A DNA stretch of 64,000 nucleotides from Luteibaculum oceani (GTDB taxonomy: Bacteria > Bacteroidota > Bacteroidia > Flavobacteriales_D > Luteibaculaceae), in the NCBI RefSeq assembly GCF_007995015.1, contig NZ_VORB01000004.1:62001-126000 (forward strand), in the 5' to 3' direction. Each line of letters opens with the position of its first letter. The first letter of the stretch is position 1. The notes beneath the pieces are model-generated. The model saw only the letters and a list, made by a program, of their open reading frames with translations. It did no database searches and was not told where the DNA came from. A program made the translations under genes and the position numbers. This document shows positions 8,704 to 18,429 of this stretch, piece by piece.

Positions 8704-10077
8704 TTAGTTTGCTTTAAACCAGTTATAATTGAATTTGCAGGATTTAAACTCGTCGTTTACCCGCACATAGGTAGTTTTTAACTTCCTATCGATGTAATTT
8801 TCTAAAGCCTGAGCTTTTAATTCCGCAGAAGCTGCCTCCTGCAATACCTGGTAATCATCGTGAAGGTTTGCACGGTGTGGTTCGGTTTGAGATACCAACT
8901 TCACAATTCTATATCCATCTTTACCACCTGGACTCACGAATTTTTTGGGCTTAGAAATATCTCCCGCTTTCATTTCATCAATTACGAAAAACATCTGATT
9001 ATCGATCTGAGAAAGCTGGGACATATCAATTCTAGGGTTCCCCGTAGCTGGATTGATAACAATACCACCACTGTTTTTGGTGTTTTCGTCATCTGAAAAT
9101 TCACTCGCTATGGCTCCAAATTCTTGCTCACCGCTCACCACTAGGTTATAAAGTGAATCTAACAATTGCTTTGCAGCTTCCTTGTCCTCACCTGTAACCT
9201 TTGGCTTAATAAGGATGTGTCTCGCTCGGTACTTTTCACCTCTACGCTCAAGCATTTGCATTAGGTGATAACCGTATTCACTTTCAAATACCTTGGAAAG
9301 TTCACCATCTTGTAAAGACAAGCCTACCGCATCGAATTCTGGTACAAAGGTTCCTTTTTCAACCATACCTAAATCTCCACCTTTCGCGGCTGATCCTGGA
9401 TCATCGGAATAAAGAACCGCTTGTGTTGCAAAATCTTTCCCAGATAAAATCTCTTTTCTAATCCCTTCCAGTTTCTGGCGAGCAGCCTGTTTTTGCTCCC
9501 TTGAAATCTTAGGGTACACTACTATTTGTGCCAACTCAACCTGAGAGTTAACCAGTGGTAAGCTGTCTTTTGGAATGTTGTTGTAGAAATCCTCTACCTC
9601 CGCCGGAGTTATTTTTACTTCTTGAGAAACCTGAGCCTGTAATCCTTGAATTAAAAGCTGTTCTCGGATCATGGTTCTAAAATCCTCCTTTAGTTGGACA
9701 ATCGATTTACCATAATATTCCTCAAGTGCCTTTTTGGAACCAATTTGCTGAATGAAATAACGCATACGCCTATCCATATCAGCCTCTACTTGTGCTTCAG
9801 TTACCTCAACCGAATCCACCTTAGCATTATGTAAAAACAACTTTTGAGTAAGTAATTGCTCAAAAACAATACAAGGATCTGCGCTTGAACCAAATTGCTC
9901 GGAGTACTGAATTTTTTGTTCCTTAAATTCCGATGCAACCACTATTTCACCACCAATAACGGCTAGAATTTCATCTAGTATTTGGTAGGATGCAGTGTCT
10001 TCTTTTTGGGCAGTTGCAGTAAATGATATAAGTACAAGAGCTAAAAAACTCCCTAACGTTCTAATAAATTTCGGCAT
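8704..10077 (-). CDS. SurA-like periplasmic peptidyl-prolyl isomerase, two parvulin domains
   Basis: This exported chaperone/isomerase has 457 residues. A signal peptide covers about residues 1-23 (hydrophobic core then TATAQ). A SurA-type N-terminal helical region follows (about 30-165, beginning with the ILDEILAVIGGEIV strand), and then two parvulin (PpiC) domains at roughly 175-275 and 285-385. The second carries the ARHILIKP start and a GGIV loop typical of parvulins. In Proteobacteria SurA escorts outer-membrane proteins; the same role is inferred here. Its start overlaps the upstream lipoprotein gene by 17 bases. Confidence 0.9.
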   Translation of the reverse strand: MPKFIRTLGSFLALVLISFTATAQKEDTASYQILDEILAVIGGEIVVASEFKEQKIQYSEQFGSSADPCIVFEQLLTQKLFLHNAKVDSVEVTEAQVEADMDRRMRYFIQQIGSKKALEEYYGKSIVQLKEDFRTMIREQLLIQGLQAQVSQEVKITPAEVEDFYNNIPKDSLPLVNSQVELAQIVVYPKISREQKQAARQKLEGIRKEILSGKDFATQAVLYSDDPGSAAKGGDLGMVEKGTFVPEFDAVGLSLQDGELSKVFESEYGYHLMQMLERRGEKYRARHILIKPKVTGEDKEAAKQLLDSLYNLVVSGEQEFGAIASEFSDDENTKNSGGIVINPATGNPRIDMSQLSQIDNQMFFVIDEMKAGDISKPKKFVSPGGKDGYRIVKLVSQTEPHRANLHDDYQVLQEAASAELKAQALENYIDRKLKTTYVRVNDEFKSCKFNYNWFKAN

Positions 10078-10915
10078 TTCTCTTGTTTAATGCTTCTTTA
10101 AACAGGTCGTTTCTCATGGTATTAATCAAATCAAACTTCCTGTCATTAATAATCTTAGCTCTAATTTCGCCCTCAACAAGTGAAACAGGGGCGAATTCTC
10201 CTTGCTCCTTAATTTCTAGGACATATAAATAATGATTAACGCCGTTTTCGGTAATTATTTTTAGCGGATCGCCTTTTAAGAGCTTATTTGGATCAAGTTT
10301 AATTCCTACCGCTTGGTTGAGATTGCTTAGCGAAACCCAGTTTTCGTCTTCAAAATAGATGATGGCTCCATGTCCAAGGCCATAAGCCTTTAGCTCTTCT
10401 ATTTTAACTGGATCAAGGCTTCTTAACGCTCTAATTACCCTATACGGCTCATGGCTAGTACTTTCTAATCCTATGTAATAAAATCGGAACGCCGGCTCCT
10501 GCAACATGAAATTAGACTGATTTTCACGGTAATAGGAAACCACTTCATCAGAGGAAATTGCTGTATCCAATTTGTTTTGGAGCACAGCACGCTCATACTC
10601 ATATACAATCAGAGAATTTCTGTAAGAGTTGATACGCTCCTCTATTTCATCCATACTTTCAAGCAAGTTCTCTTCGGCTTGCATTACCAGAACTTGCTCC
10701 TTTACCCAGGATTCAATAAAGCGTTTTACCACTCTAGCACTATCATCTTTGGGTAAACCAGTAACTGCAGCTATAGGAAGGTCTTTTTCGTAAAGCACAC
10801 GTTCATTTACCCTTGCAACAGGTTTTCCTTTATCATCCCCTCTTTTTAATAAGTCGCAACCTATTAATAAAATGCAGGCAAAAGTTAGTATGCTAAACCC
10901 TTTGATGCTTCCCAT
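10061..10915 (-). CDS. Putative PpiC/SurA-N-like lipoprotein
   Basis: This 284-residue protein has a lipoprotein signal peptide (hydrophobic stretch ending LLIGC, Cys20 as the lipidation site). The region after it resembles the N-terminal substrate-binding helices of SurA/PpiD (VARVNERVLYEKDL, then a long EEVLVMQAEE-type helical part). I see no clear catalytic parvulin domain: the middle region lacks the HILV start and the GGDLG loop. It may therefore be a chaperone without isomerase activity. It sits between two parvulin genes, sharing one base with the upstream stop and 17 with the downstream start, so the three are translationally coupled. Confidence 0.75.
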   Translation of the reverse strand: MGSIKGFSILTFACILLIGCDLLKRGDDKGKPVARVNERVLYEKDLPIAAVTGLPKDDSARVVKRFIESWVKEQVLVMQAEENLLESMDEIEERINSYRNSLIVYEYERAVLQNKLDTAISSDEVVSYYRENQSNFMLQEPAFRFYYIGLESTSHEPYRVIRALRSLDPVKIEELKAYGLGHGAIIYFEDENWVSLSNLNQAVGIKLDPNKLLKGDPLKIITENGVNHYLYVLEIKEQGEFAPVSLVEGEIRAKIINDRKFDLINTMRNDLFKEALNKRNAEIY

Positions 10916-12846
10916 TATTTAACGGTATATAATACCTCCTTATTTACTTTAATGTCATACTTGCCACGCAGTTCTTCTAACCACTCCTTTTCTAGTTGAT
11001 TTTGATATGCTGCAATAACGGCTCCTCTTGCTTCCTCAAGTTTCTTTGGTCCAGCTGGAATAAAAGATTTAAAGTGCACAAGGGTGTAACGGTCGTTGTG
11101 TTCTTTTATTGGAGACACCCCTTTTTCCCAAGCAAAAAGATCCAGTAAATCTGAATCACCTTTTTCCTCAATAAGTTCCTCGGTGGTTAAATCCAATTTA
11201 TTCTCCTCGCTGTACGTAGAAAGAAGTTTTTCTTCAGACCACCCCTTGTTTAGCTTTTTGGCAACCTTTTTCAGCAAGGATTTATTTTCGGATTTATAGA
11301 TGGTAACTTCGGCTCTTTGTTTCCACACAAAATCATCTCTATGCTGCTCAAAGTACTGCTTTAAGCCCGTTGTATCTTGAATAGCTTTATTCCAAACCTT
11401 CTGATTCATCAAATCAAAAAGTAAAATCCCATCTCTATACTCCTTCATCAGAGCGCTAAACTCTGGGTATTTTTCTTCTAAATGGGTGTTTTCGTAAAGA
11501 AGGATTTTGTTGTTTTCCAATCTACTGTACAAGACATTAACGAAATACTTTATGTCTTCTTTTGCCGCTTTTCGTTGCAATTTATCAATGTACATTGCGA
11601 AAACCTTAGCAGTAATACCCGTATCCGCCCAAGTTGCCAAATATTGATTTCCAGCTTTCTTAGGTATCTCCCAGGTTCCTTGGAAAACTCTATCATCTAC
11701 CCATTTGTAAAATTTCGCGATTTCGTTTTCGTTTCGTTTGTAATTGTACTCACGCTTTAGCTTTTCAATAAAAGCTTTGCGAGTGGTTTTAGAGCGATCA
11801 TCACGCTTAATTCTATTCTCTATACGAGAACGCATTTCCTCGTAGGGAGCTAAGGGAATCTTTCTCTCCAACTTTACAATGTGCCAGCCATACGGTGACT
11901 TAAATGGTTCAGAAATGTCTCCAGGATTTTCTAATCCAAAAGCAACGGTTTCGAACTCATCCACCATGCGTCCTGCCCCAAACTCGTCTAGTAAGCCACC
12001 CTTATTTGCGCTTTTAGAATCTTGGGAATACTTCTTTGCCAATTCAGCAAACTCCTCTCCTGCCTTCACCTTAGTGTATAGCTCATCAATTTTTTGCTTG
12101 GAAAGCAAAGTGTCTCCAGCATATCTAACTAGGATATGGGAAACCTGAACTTTTCCACGAGAAGGACGTCTATCGTATATTTTAATCAGGTGATATCCAA
12201 AATTGGTCCTAATAGGGCCTACTATTTCACCAACCTTGCCGCTAAATGCAGCCTTTTCGAAAGGCCAAACCATTTGCATTCCTGTGAAATAACCTAAATT
12301 TCCTTGATTGGTCTTTGCAGAAGGATCTTCACTTTTTGCAGCAGCTACAAATTCAAATTCAGCACCTTCATCCAACTGCTTTTTAATTTTCATTATCTCC
12401 TTGTAGGGAGCTAAAGTATCTTCCGGAGGTGCTGTTCCTGATACCCTAACCAATATATGCCCAGCTTTTACCTCGTACTTTAGGTTTTCGTAAGCTTCCT
12501 TTATTAGCGCTTCAGTGGTTTCTTGGTCCGTTAAGTATGGGGCGGCAAGCTGACTTCTATACCCGCTTAACTCCTCTACAAAACTCGATACGGTATCCAT
12601 ACCCAAAGCTTCCGCTTCGGCTACCTTTAATTTGTAATTAACAAAAAGGTCCATGTACTCATCCAATGCTTCTGGTGAAGTATCTGGATTTGGGTTGTTT
12701 TTCTTAAAAACCGCTTCAAACTCATTGAGATAAACCGGCTGTTTATTCAATTCTAAAACAACGCTATTCGACTTTTCTTGATCTTGGCTAAAAGCTAAAA
12801 CACTTGCAAACAACAAGACTAGCGATAGTACACTTCTAATTTTCAT
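10915..12846 (-). CDS. Periplasmic peptidyl-prolyl isomerase with two PpiC domains
   Basis: This 643-residue exported protein has a signal peptide ending near residue 20 (VLAFSQ). An N-terminal SurA/PpiD-like helical region is followed by two tandem parvulin domains, at about 120-225 (KAGHILVRV ... GNLGYF) and 230-330 (QVSHILVRY ... GGLLDEFG). The C-terminal 310 residues are helical and charged (for example EEMRSRIENRIKRDDR) and contain no parvulin domain; they probably extend the chaperone surface. It lies 23 bases after guaB and shares one base with the next gene. The role in outer-membrane or T9SS cargo folding is inferred. Confidence 0.9.
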   Translation of the reverse strand: MKIRSVLSLVLLFASVLAFSQDQEKSNSVVLELNKQPVYLNEFEAVFKKNNPNPDTSPEALDEYMDLFVNYKLKVAEAEALGMDTVSSFVEELSGYRSQLAAPYLTDQETTEALIKEAYENLKYEVKAGHILVRVSGTAPPEDTLAPYKEIMKIKKQLDEGAEFEFVAAAKSEDPSAKTNQGNLGYFTGMQMVWPFEKAAFSGKVGEIVGPIRTNFGYHLIKIYDRRPSRGKVQVSHILVRYAGDTLLSKQKIDELYTKVKAGEEFAELAKKYSQDSKSANKGGLLDEFGAGRMVDEFETVAFGLENPGDISEPFKSPYGWHIVKLERKIPLAPYEEMRSRIENRIKRDDRSKTTRKAFIEKLKREYNYKRNENEIAKFYKWVDDRVFQGTWEIPKKAGNQYLATWADTGITAKVFAMYIDKLQRKAAKEDIKYFVNVLYSRLENNKILLYENTHLEEKYPEFSALMKEYRDGILLFDLMNQKVWNKAIQDTTGLKQYFEQHRDDFVWKQRAEVTIYKSENKSLLKKVAKKLNKGWSEEKLLSTYSEENKLDLTTEELIEEKGDSDLLDLFAWEKGVSPIKEHNDRYTLVHFKSFIPAGPKKLEEARGAVIAAYQNQLEKEWLEELRGKYDIKVNKEVLYTVK

Positions 12847-12869
12847 ATAGGGTTAGGTTGGATGTAATT

Positions 12870-14345
12870 TTAAACAGCACTATAATTAGGTGCCTCTCTT
12901 GTAATGGCTATATCGTGTGGGTGACTTTCCTTCACACCTGCTGAAGTAATTTTAATAAACTGTGCATTTTTCAAATCAGCAATGGTTGCAGAACCAGTAT
13001 ATCCCATACCTGCTCTCATTCCACCAATAATTTGATGCATTACCTCAGCAGTACGCCCTTTGTAAGGCACTCTTCCTGTAATTCCCTCTGGAACTAACTT
13101 TTTAATATCATCTTCAGCATCCTGGAAATAACGATCTTTAGATCCTTTTTGCATAGCCTCTAAAGACCCCATTCCACGATAAGATTTAAACTTTCTTCCT
13201 TCGTAAATAATGGTATCACCAGGTGACTCCTCTACACCGGCTAACATAGAACCTACCATTACGGTATCTGCTCCACCAGCTATGGCTTTAACGATGTCAC
13301 CAGTATATCTAATTCCACCATCTGCAATCACCGGAACTCCAGAACCTGCGATAGCCTCTGTTACCATAATTACTGCGGATAATTGAGGAACCCCAACTCC
13401 AGCAATAACACGGGTAGTACAAATAGAACCAGGACCAATTCCCACCTTAACTCCATCGGCACCCGCATCAACAAGAGCTTTAGCGGCCTCAGCCGTTGCA
13501 ATGTTTCCTACAACAACATCCAGGTCTGGATATTCGGCCTTTACTTTCTTTAAAGTTTCTAACACACCACGACTGTGCCCGTGAGCCGTATCAATTACAA
13601 CGGCATCTGTACCAGCGGCAACTAAAGCACCTACTCTCTCTAAAATATCGGCAGTAACCCCAACAGCTGCTGCCACACGTAATCTTCCGTACTTGTCTTT
13701 GCTACTATTTGGATGCTCCTTTACTTTAATAATATCTCTAAAAGTGATTAATCCAATCAAATTGTTTTGATCATCAACCACTGGTAGTTTTTCAATTTTA
13801 TGTTGTTGAAGAATCTGTTCCGCTTCCTTTAAATCAACCGCCTTTTGCGCGGTAACAAGGTTTTCAGAAGTCATAACCTCCGTTACCGGACGACTAGGAT
13901 TCTTCTCAAAGCGCAAATCTCTATTGGTAATAATACCAATGAGTTTATTCTCCTCATTCACTACCGGGATACCGCCTATTTTATTTTCAGACATAATCTG
14001 CAATGCATCTCTTACAAGAGCATCCTCACCCAGCGTTATAGGATCTTGAATCATGCCCGATTCAGAGCGCTTAACCTTGCGCACCTCACCAGCCTGACGA
14101 TCAAGAGGCATATTTTTATGAATAACCCCAATACCTCCTTGCTGAGCAATAGCAATAGCCAACTGAGATTCAGTTACCGTATCCATTGCCGCCGAAACAA
14201 CTGGTGCGTTCAGGGTAATATTTCTAGAAAACTTAGATTGTAATTTCACATCTCTTGGAAGAACTTCAGAGTATGCTGGAACTAATAGAACATCGTCGTA
14301 TGTTAGACCGTCCCCTATAAATTTATTGTTTGAATTTACGCTCAT
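12870..14345 (-). CDS. guaB: IMP dehydrogenase
   Basis: This enzyme oxidises IMP to XMP with NAD, the committed step to GTP. It has 491 residues with a TIM barrel interrupted by two CBS domains (about residues 95-210), which bind adenine nucleotides in this family. The catalytic loop [10 protein letters not shown] contains the nucleophilic cysteine; [18 protein letters not shown] and the flap region are all present. It is the first gene of the operon with three PPIase-type genes and moxR. A TAnnTTTG box lies 31-39 bases upstream of the start. Confidence 0.96.
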   Translation of the reverse strand: MSVNSNNKFIGDGLTYDDVLLVPAYSEVLPRDVKLQSKFSRNITLNAPVVSAAMDTVTESQLAIAIAQQGGIGVIHKNMPLDRQAGEVRKVKRSESGMIQDPITLGEDALVRDALQIMSENKIGGIPVVNEENKLIGIITNRDLRFEKNPSRPVTEVMTSENLVTAQKAVDLKEAEQILQQHKIEKLPVVDDQNNLIGLITFRDIIKVKEHPNSSKDKYGRLRVAAAVGVTADILERVGALVAAGTDAVVIDTAHGHSRGVLETLKKVKAEYPDLDVVVGNIATAEAAKALVDAGADGVKVGIGPGSICTTRVIAGVGVPQLSAVIMVTEAIAGSGVPVIADGGIRYTGDIVKAIAGGADTVMVGSMLAGVEESPGDTIIYEGRKFKSYRGMGSLEAMQKGSKDRYFQDAEDDIKKLVPEGITGRVPYKGRTAEVMHQIIGGMRAGMGYTGSATIADLKNAQFIKITSAGVKESHPHDIAITREAPNYSAV

Positions 14346-14376
14346 CGGATTGCAGCTTTGCAGTTGTAAATTCGCG

Positions 14377-14384
14377 CAAAAATA
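14377..14384 (-). promoter_or_regulatory. Candidate guaB -7 box
   Basis: TATTTTTG on the minus strand fits the Bacteroidota -7 consensus TAnnTTTG exactly and would start transcription about 25 bases before the guaB ATG. No clear TTG -33 box was seen at the expected distance. Confidence 0.4.
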
Positions 14385-14464
14385 CCACTTTAAATTTAGA
14401 CTTCACAGTTTTATAAGTGCGTGCTTTAACCCACGAAGATAATTCAAGGTTAAAAAAACAAAAA

Positions 14465-14489
14465 GCCCCCTCGAAAAAATCGAGAGGGC
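14465..14489 (-). terminator. Terminator of the large T9SS protein gene
   Basis: A ten-base-pair stem with one mismatch (GCCCTCTCGA against TCGAGGGGGC on the minus strand) has an A/T loop and is followed by TTTTTGTTTTTTT. It stands 26 bases after the stop of the gene that ends at 14515. Confidence 0.85.
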
Positions 14490-14514
14490 CTATGTAGTTT
14501 AATACAGATTTCGA

Positions 14515-17265
14515 TTAATTAGGTTGGTAAACCACTTTATTTATCGTTATCTCGGTTGGTGAGGATACCTTTATAAAAAGCACCCCTGGGGTCAAATTAT
14601 CGCTATTAATTTTTAGTTGAATAGGTTGGTTTGCTTTAAGCTTTTGATCAAGAACTAGGGCGATCAATTTCCCAGCAGCATCAAGTACTTCTACCTTCCA
14701 ATCACCTTCTACTTCTGATTTTGCTGCTAAATTGATGCTCGCATTAAATGGGTTAGGATATAGGGAAAGTGAACCTGTTTTAAAACTCACGGAGCTTTTT
14801 GAAACTAATTCTGGATTTTCAACAACACCTTCTCCCTCAGAAAGTGTAATTCTATTATTCTCCTCACCCTCTTCTTCTCCATCACCTTCTGTACCTGCAA
14901 TTATAATAGAAGGATTACAAGGGTCCTTATACTCGCAACCACCCAGGTAATCACCATGTGCTAAATGGGCAGCAACTGCAGACTCATCCACACAAATCAT
15001 GTTTTTACCGTTGTGACAAACAATTACTTTTGGGTTATTTGGCTTACCACAGGTAACATCAACAATACAAATTTCCTTTTCTACAGTTACCGAACAACCA
15101 TTCGCATCGGTTACCGTTACGGTATAGGTAGTTGACTGGGTAGGACAATCGCTAATACTAGATGCTGTTGAACCTGTATTCCATAAATAGGTGTAAGGCG
15201 CATCCCCGCCATTTACATCAGCGTAAATATCTATACACTCATTAGGTCCATATCCAACGTACACAGCCTTATCTCCTTCAATGCTGGCATCCAATCTTTC
15301 GGGGTTTTCCAACACAAAAGTTTGCTCCGCGCTAGCACCCGTGCCGTCAATAACTCTTAAAGTGTAAGTGCCTGCCGGAATATTATTTAAATCTTGAGTA
15401 GTAGCCCCATTCGACCACAGGTAGGTGTAATTGCCACACCCGCCATCTACAGTAGCATCTATAAATCCATCACTGGCACCAAAACAAGAAACATTTCCAG
15501 AACCATATTCTGAAACTTCCCCGGTTATCACCAATGGTGTTTGCTCAACATTTACTACCGAAGAACAAGAATCGGAATTACCGTAAATATCTGTTAAGTA
15601 CAGCGTAATGTTATGTTCTCCAACATCGCCGCAATCAAATTGTGATTGACTTAGCGTAGCTTCAGCTATCATACAAGCTGGATAATCTGACCATAATTGG
15701 GCAGGATTTAATGTAGCTAGACCATTCTCCCCAAGGGTAATGGTTACATTCTCGCAGGATGGATTTAATGTCCATGGCGCAACATCGACCATAAAAGTTA
15801 TGGTAGAATCTAAACCATCCTCATCGGTAGCAGTAATAGTTACCTGAGTTAAGGCCTCGTAGTATTCTGTAGCGGTCCAAAACCAGTTTCCAGCTGAGTC
15901 GTTATCTTGAGTAACCTGACCAGATGAAGCAGAGATGGTTACCACATCCAATCCAACATCAGAGAAAGTCCCTGAATTGGTTGCATAAACACATATGTCT
16001 TGAAAAACAGTATCAGAATTAACGGTTGGAACCGGAGCAACATCCCTAACTATCAATTCAAAATTGAAATCCTCTGTAGAACATCCAGCTGAAATAGAAA
16101 CAGTAACATCAGTTGAGTTATCTGGACCATCGTTAGAGACATAATACCATGACCACTCTCCTGCTGCATTATCTATAGCGGCCACTCCCATACTAGCGGT
16201 TATAACCGCATCTCCAGCAGCTCCAGGGGTAAAAGTCCCTTGCAGCCATGCCGTATCCGCCTCATCCACAAAAAGTTGGTTTACGAATTTGTTAGAATCA
16301 GTAGATGATGAAAGTGACAAATTATCTATGGCAGCATAACCAGAAGAATTAAGCTGGTCGATCAATAGGGTTACGAACCCATTGGTTGCTGTGCTAGCAT
16401 CCAGGTCTACATCTATCTCAGACCAGTTAAATGTGTATGGGTCGGCTCCAGGAACAGTTCCCTCCGCTTCACCTTCATCTAATAACCTACCAGGATTTCC
16501 AAAATCCCAAGTCTGAGAAGGCGTATCGTAAAGTTTAAAATTAAATTTCGGAACATTGACACCAAAAGGTCCTCCACAACGAGGTACGTCGATGGCAGAA
16601 ACGATCATATTAAGGTTTACGTAATCTAAATCCTTTCTATCGAACGTAAAGGCAATTTTATCATCCTGAACCGTACTTAACATCCCAAGACAATAATTAC
16701 CACCTAATCCTTGAGGATCTGAGTACTGCCCTTCAGGACCGTTAATCTGCATAGTTTCAACCGTCCACATTTGATCAAAACCATCACCGTATAAATCTCG
16801 AACGAGATTCTGCGCAAAGTCTGGGGCACAATTCCTGAAATTCGTGTGAGCAGGATTTTCAAAATCGTTTTCGTAAACAAGGTTTGATCTTACTAAAATC
16901 TCGAAACCTTCTTTTACCAACATTCCCAAATCGAATTCGGTAACGGTAACGGTAGCGTAACAGGAAGCTTGATTTCCAGCAGAGTCTGTAGCAGTAAGGG
17001 TTACTTGATTTTCTCCAAGATCGGCGCAATCGAATTGAGTAATATCTAACTCGAGATCGGCCAAAACTGTATTATCGTAGGAACCATTATCCACCATTGT
17101 CGCGGTGATGTACGCTACGCCATACTCATTCAATTCAATTTCTACGTTGCGACACCTTGCAACAGGTGCAATTGTATCCTGCTGTGCTATTACAGGAAAC
17201 GAAGAGATGACTAATAAAATGAGGGAAAACAATTTTAAGGGAAAAGAGGTAAAAAGTTTTTCCAT
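14515..17265 (-). CDS. Large secreted protein with HYR-like, SprB-type and T9SS sorting domains
   Basis: This 916-residue exported protein has a signal peptide (residues 1-27, ending VIAQ). It contains HYR/Ig-like segments with the DSAGN(Q) CYATVTV ending (about 30-110 and 505-590), PKD/cadherin-like beta repeats in the middle, a SprB-type repeat (GNVSCFGASDGFIDATVDG, then YLWSNGATTQDL), a second YLWNTGSTAS repeat, and a small cysteine-containing VCHNGKNMICVDE module. The last 80 residues (SLYPNPFNASINL to the end) form a type A T9SS C-terminal sorting domain, so the protein is expected to be exported through the type IX system and anchored or released at the cell surface. An adhesin or surface-matrix role is inferred. 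It is monocistronic, with its own terminator. Confidence 0.88.
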   Translation of the reverse strand: MEKLFTSFPLKLFSLILLVISSFPVIAQQDTIAPVARCRNVEIELNEYGVAYITATMVDNGSYDNTVLADLELDITQFDCADLGENQVTLTATDSAGNQASCYATVTVTEFDLGMLVKEGFEILVRSNLVYENDFENPAHTNFRNCAPDFAQNLVRDLYGDGFDQMWTVETMQINGPEGQYSDPQGLGGNYCLGMLSTVQDDKIAFTFDRKDLDYVNLNMIVSAIDVPRCGGPFGVNVPKFNFKLYDTPSQTWDFGNPGRLLDEGEAEGTVPGADPYTFNWSEIDVDLDASTATNGFVTLLIDQLNSSGYAAIDNLSLSSSTDSNKFVNQLFVDEADTAWLQGTFTPGAAGDAVITASMGVAAIDNAAGEWSWYYVSNDGPDNSTDVTVSISAGCSTEDFNFELIVRDVAPVPTVNSDTVFQDICVYATNSGTFSDVGLDVVTISASSGQVTQDNDSAGNWFWTATEYYEALTQVTITATDEDGLDSTITFMVDVAPWTLNPSCENVTITLGENGLATLNPAQLWSDYPACMIAEATLSQSQFDCGDVGEHNITLYLTDIYGNSDSCSSVVNVEQTPLVITGEVSEYGSGNVSCFGASDGFIDATVDGGCGNYTYLWSNGATTQDLNNIPAGTYTLRVIDGTGASAEQTFVLENPERLDASIEGDKAVYVGYGPNECIDIYADVNGGDAPYTYLWNTGSTASSISDCPTQSTTYTVTVTDANGCSVTVEKEICIVDVTCGKPNNPKVIVCHNGKNMICVDESAVAAHLAHGDYLGGCEYKDPCNPSIIIAGTEGDGEEEGEENNRITLSEGEGVVENPELVSKSSVSFKTGSLSLYPNPFNASINLAAKSEVEGDWKVEVLDAAGKLIALVLDQKLKANQPIQLKINSDNLTPGVLFIKVSSPTEITINKVVYQPN

Positions 17266-17532
17266 AGGTTAAGGTTTGGTTGGTTGGTCGGAGCGGTAAA
17301 ACCTTTAGTATTCTACCTGATTAAAATCAGTTTTCAACCTGATTTGATACCAAAATAGGCTTTTTTACTTGGATTCCAATAAAAAAACTGACAAAGTTTT
17401 ATCCACAATCGATAAGTTGGGCTGCTATATCGTTTATAGACTATAGAATTACGTCTAAGCGCATTATTAAAACAGCCACCTTAACACTAGTAAATTATTA
17501 AACTTCGAGAACACGTTGTAGAAGGATATTTG
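17266..17532. other. Intergenic stretch between the T9SS protein and the DUF2279 gene
   Basis: Apart from a short direct/inverted repetition of ACCTGATT around 17320-17350, I see no gene, RNA or clear terminator in these 267 bases. The promoter of the T9SS protein gene should lie in the low-numbered end (near 17266-17330). Confidence 0.4.
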
Positions 17533-18429
17533 CTAGTACGGAAAACCGAAGGACAACTCTCTTTGTTTTGTACACCAAAAAACTCCGGGCATCGGTATTT
17601 TAATAAAATCTAAAAGTTTCAACCACTTAATTGCCTTGCTATTATTTGGGAGTAAACGGGTTAATTTCACATCCAAAGCAAGGGAAAATTTTGAGCTTCG
17701 AAGAAACTCTGGAATCAGCATTCCATCTTGATTTTTATCTGGGTTTTTGGATCCACCCAATAAACCTTCAACTCCGTATCCCAGCGACAACCCGAAAACA
17801 TCGGACCAATGATCCTTTTCATTTTTCCACAAACTGAGCCAATAAATTTGCCCATTGTAATCTTTAAAAAATCGCTCTACCCCCCTCTTTCCCAATAGTT
17901 CGGGCCTATATTGTGCGTAAGGAGAAGGCCGGTATGAAATCCTCAAAGAGAATCTAGCTTGCATTCGATCTGGAAGGCCCGCAAGACCAATACCAATTCC
18001 ATTGGCAACAAAATCACTTAGAGAAAATCCATATCCAGAAGAAAATCCATCCAGCACCTCGATACCTGTGTAAAAGATGGATGTACTCAATAGCGCCCAC
18101 TTTTTAGCGTTGCTAGACTCGAGTCCACTTAGTTCACAAAGTTTAATGTTAGAACGTGTCACTTGAAAAGCAGACATAATATGACCCGCCTTATCCATGC
18201 CCCTCCATTGGTGGATGTCGTCGCGAAACTTAAAATGCGAAAACCCATCTTGATACCAGAAAATAGAAAGACCTACCTGCGAAGATGCAAGTAGGCCAAT
18301 TTCTACTGGAATAATAGGAAAAGACTTTCTTTTGATACTATCTCCCTCCATTGCATTTAAGGGAGAAGCAGTAACAAGTAAGCAAATGGTGATTAGCTTA
18401 TTAATCCAAAATTTCCTGCTTACAGGCAT
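17533..18429 (-). CDS. DUF2279-family envelope protein
   Basis: This 298-residue protein is of the DUF2279 type (YfiM-like envelope proteins). A signal peptide is likely (KLITICLLVTASPLNA). The family signature is the GMDKAGHIMSAFQVTR segment, followed by a hydrophobic stretch and the GIEVLDGFSSGYGFSLSDF segment. The central region also contains the aromatic, glycine-rich strands usual in these proteins. Its function is unknown. The start overlaps the end of the phosphohexomutase gene by 29 bases, so the two are probably translated from one message; the exact start is the least certain part. Confidence 0.65.
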   Translation of the reverse strand: MPVSRKFWINKLITICLLVTASPLNAMEGDSIKRKSFPIIPVEIGLLASSQVGLSIFWYQDGFSHFKFRDDIHQWRGMDKAGHIMSAFQVTRSNIKLCELSGLESSNAKKWALLSTSIFYTGIEVLDGFSSGYGFSLSDFVANGIGIGLAGLPDRMQARFSLRISYRPSPYAQYRPELLGKRGVERFFKDYNGQIYWLSLWKNEKDHWSDVFGLSLGYGVEGLLGGSKNPDKNQDGMLIPEFLRSSKFSLALDVKLTRLLPNNSKAIKWLKLLDFIKIPMPGVFWCTKQRELSFGFPY

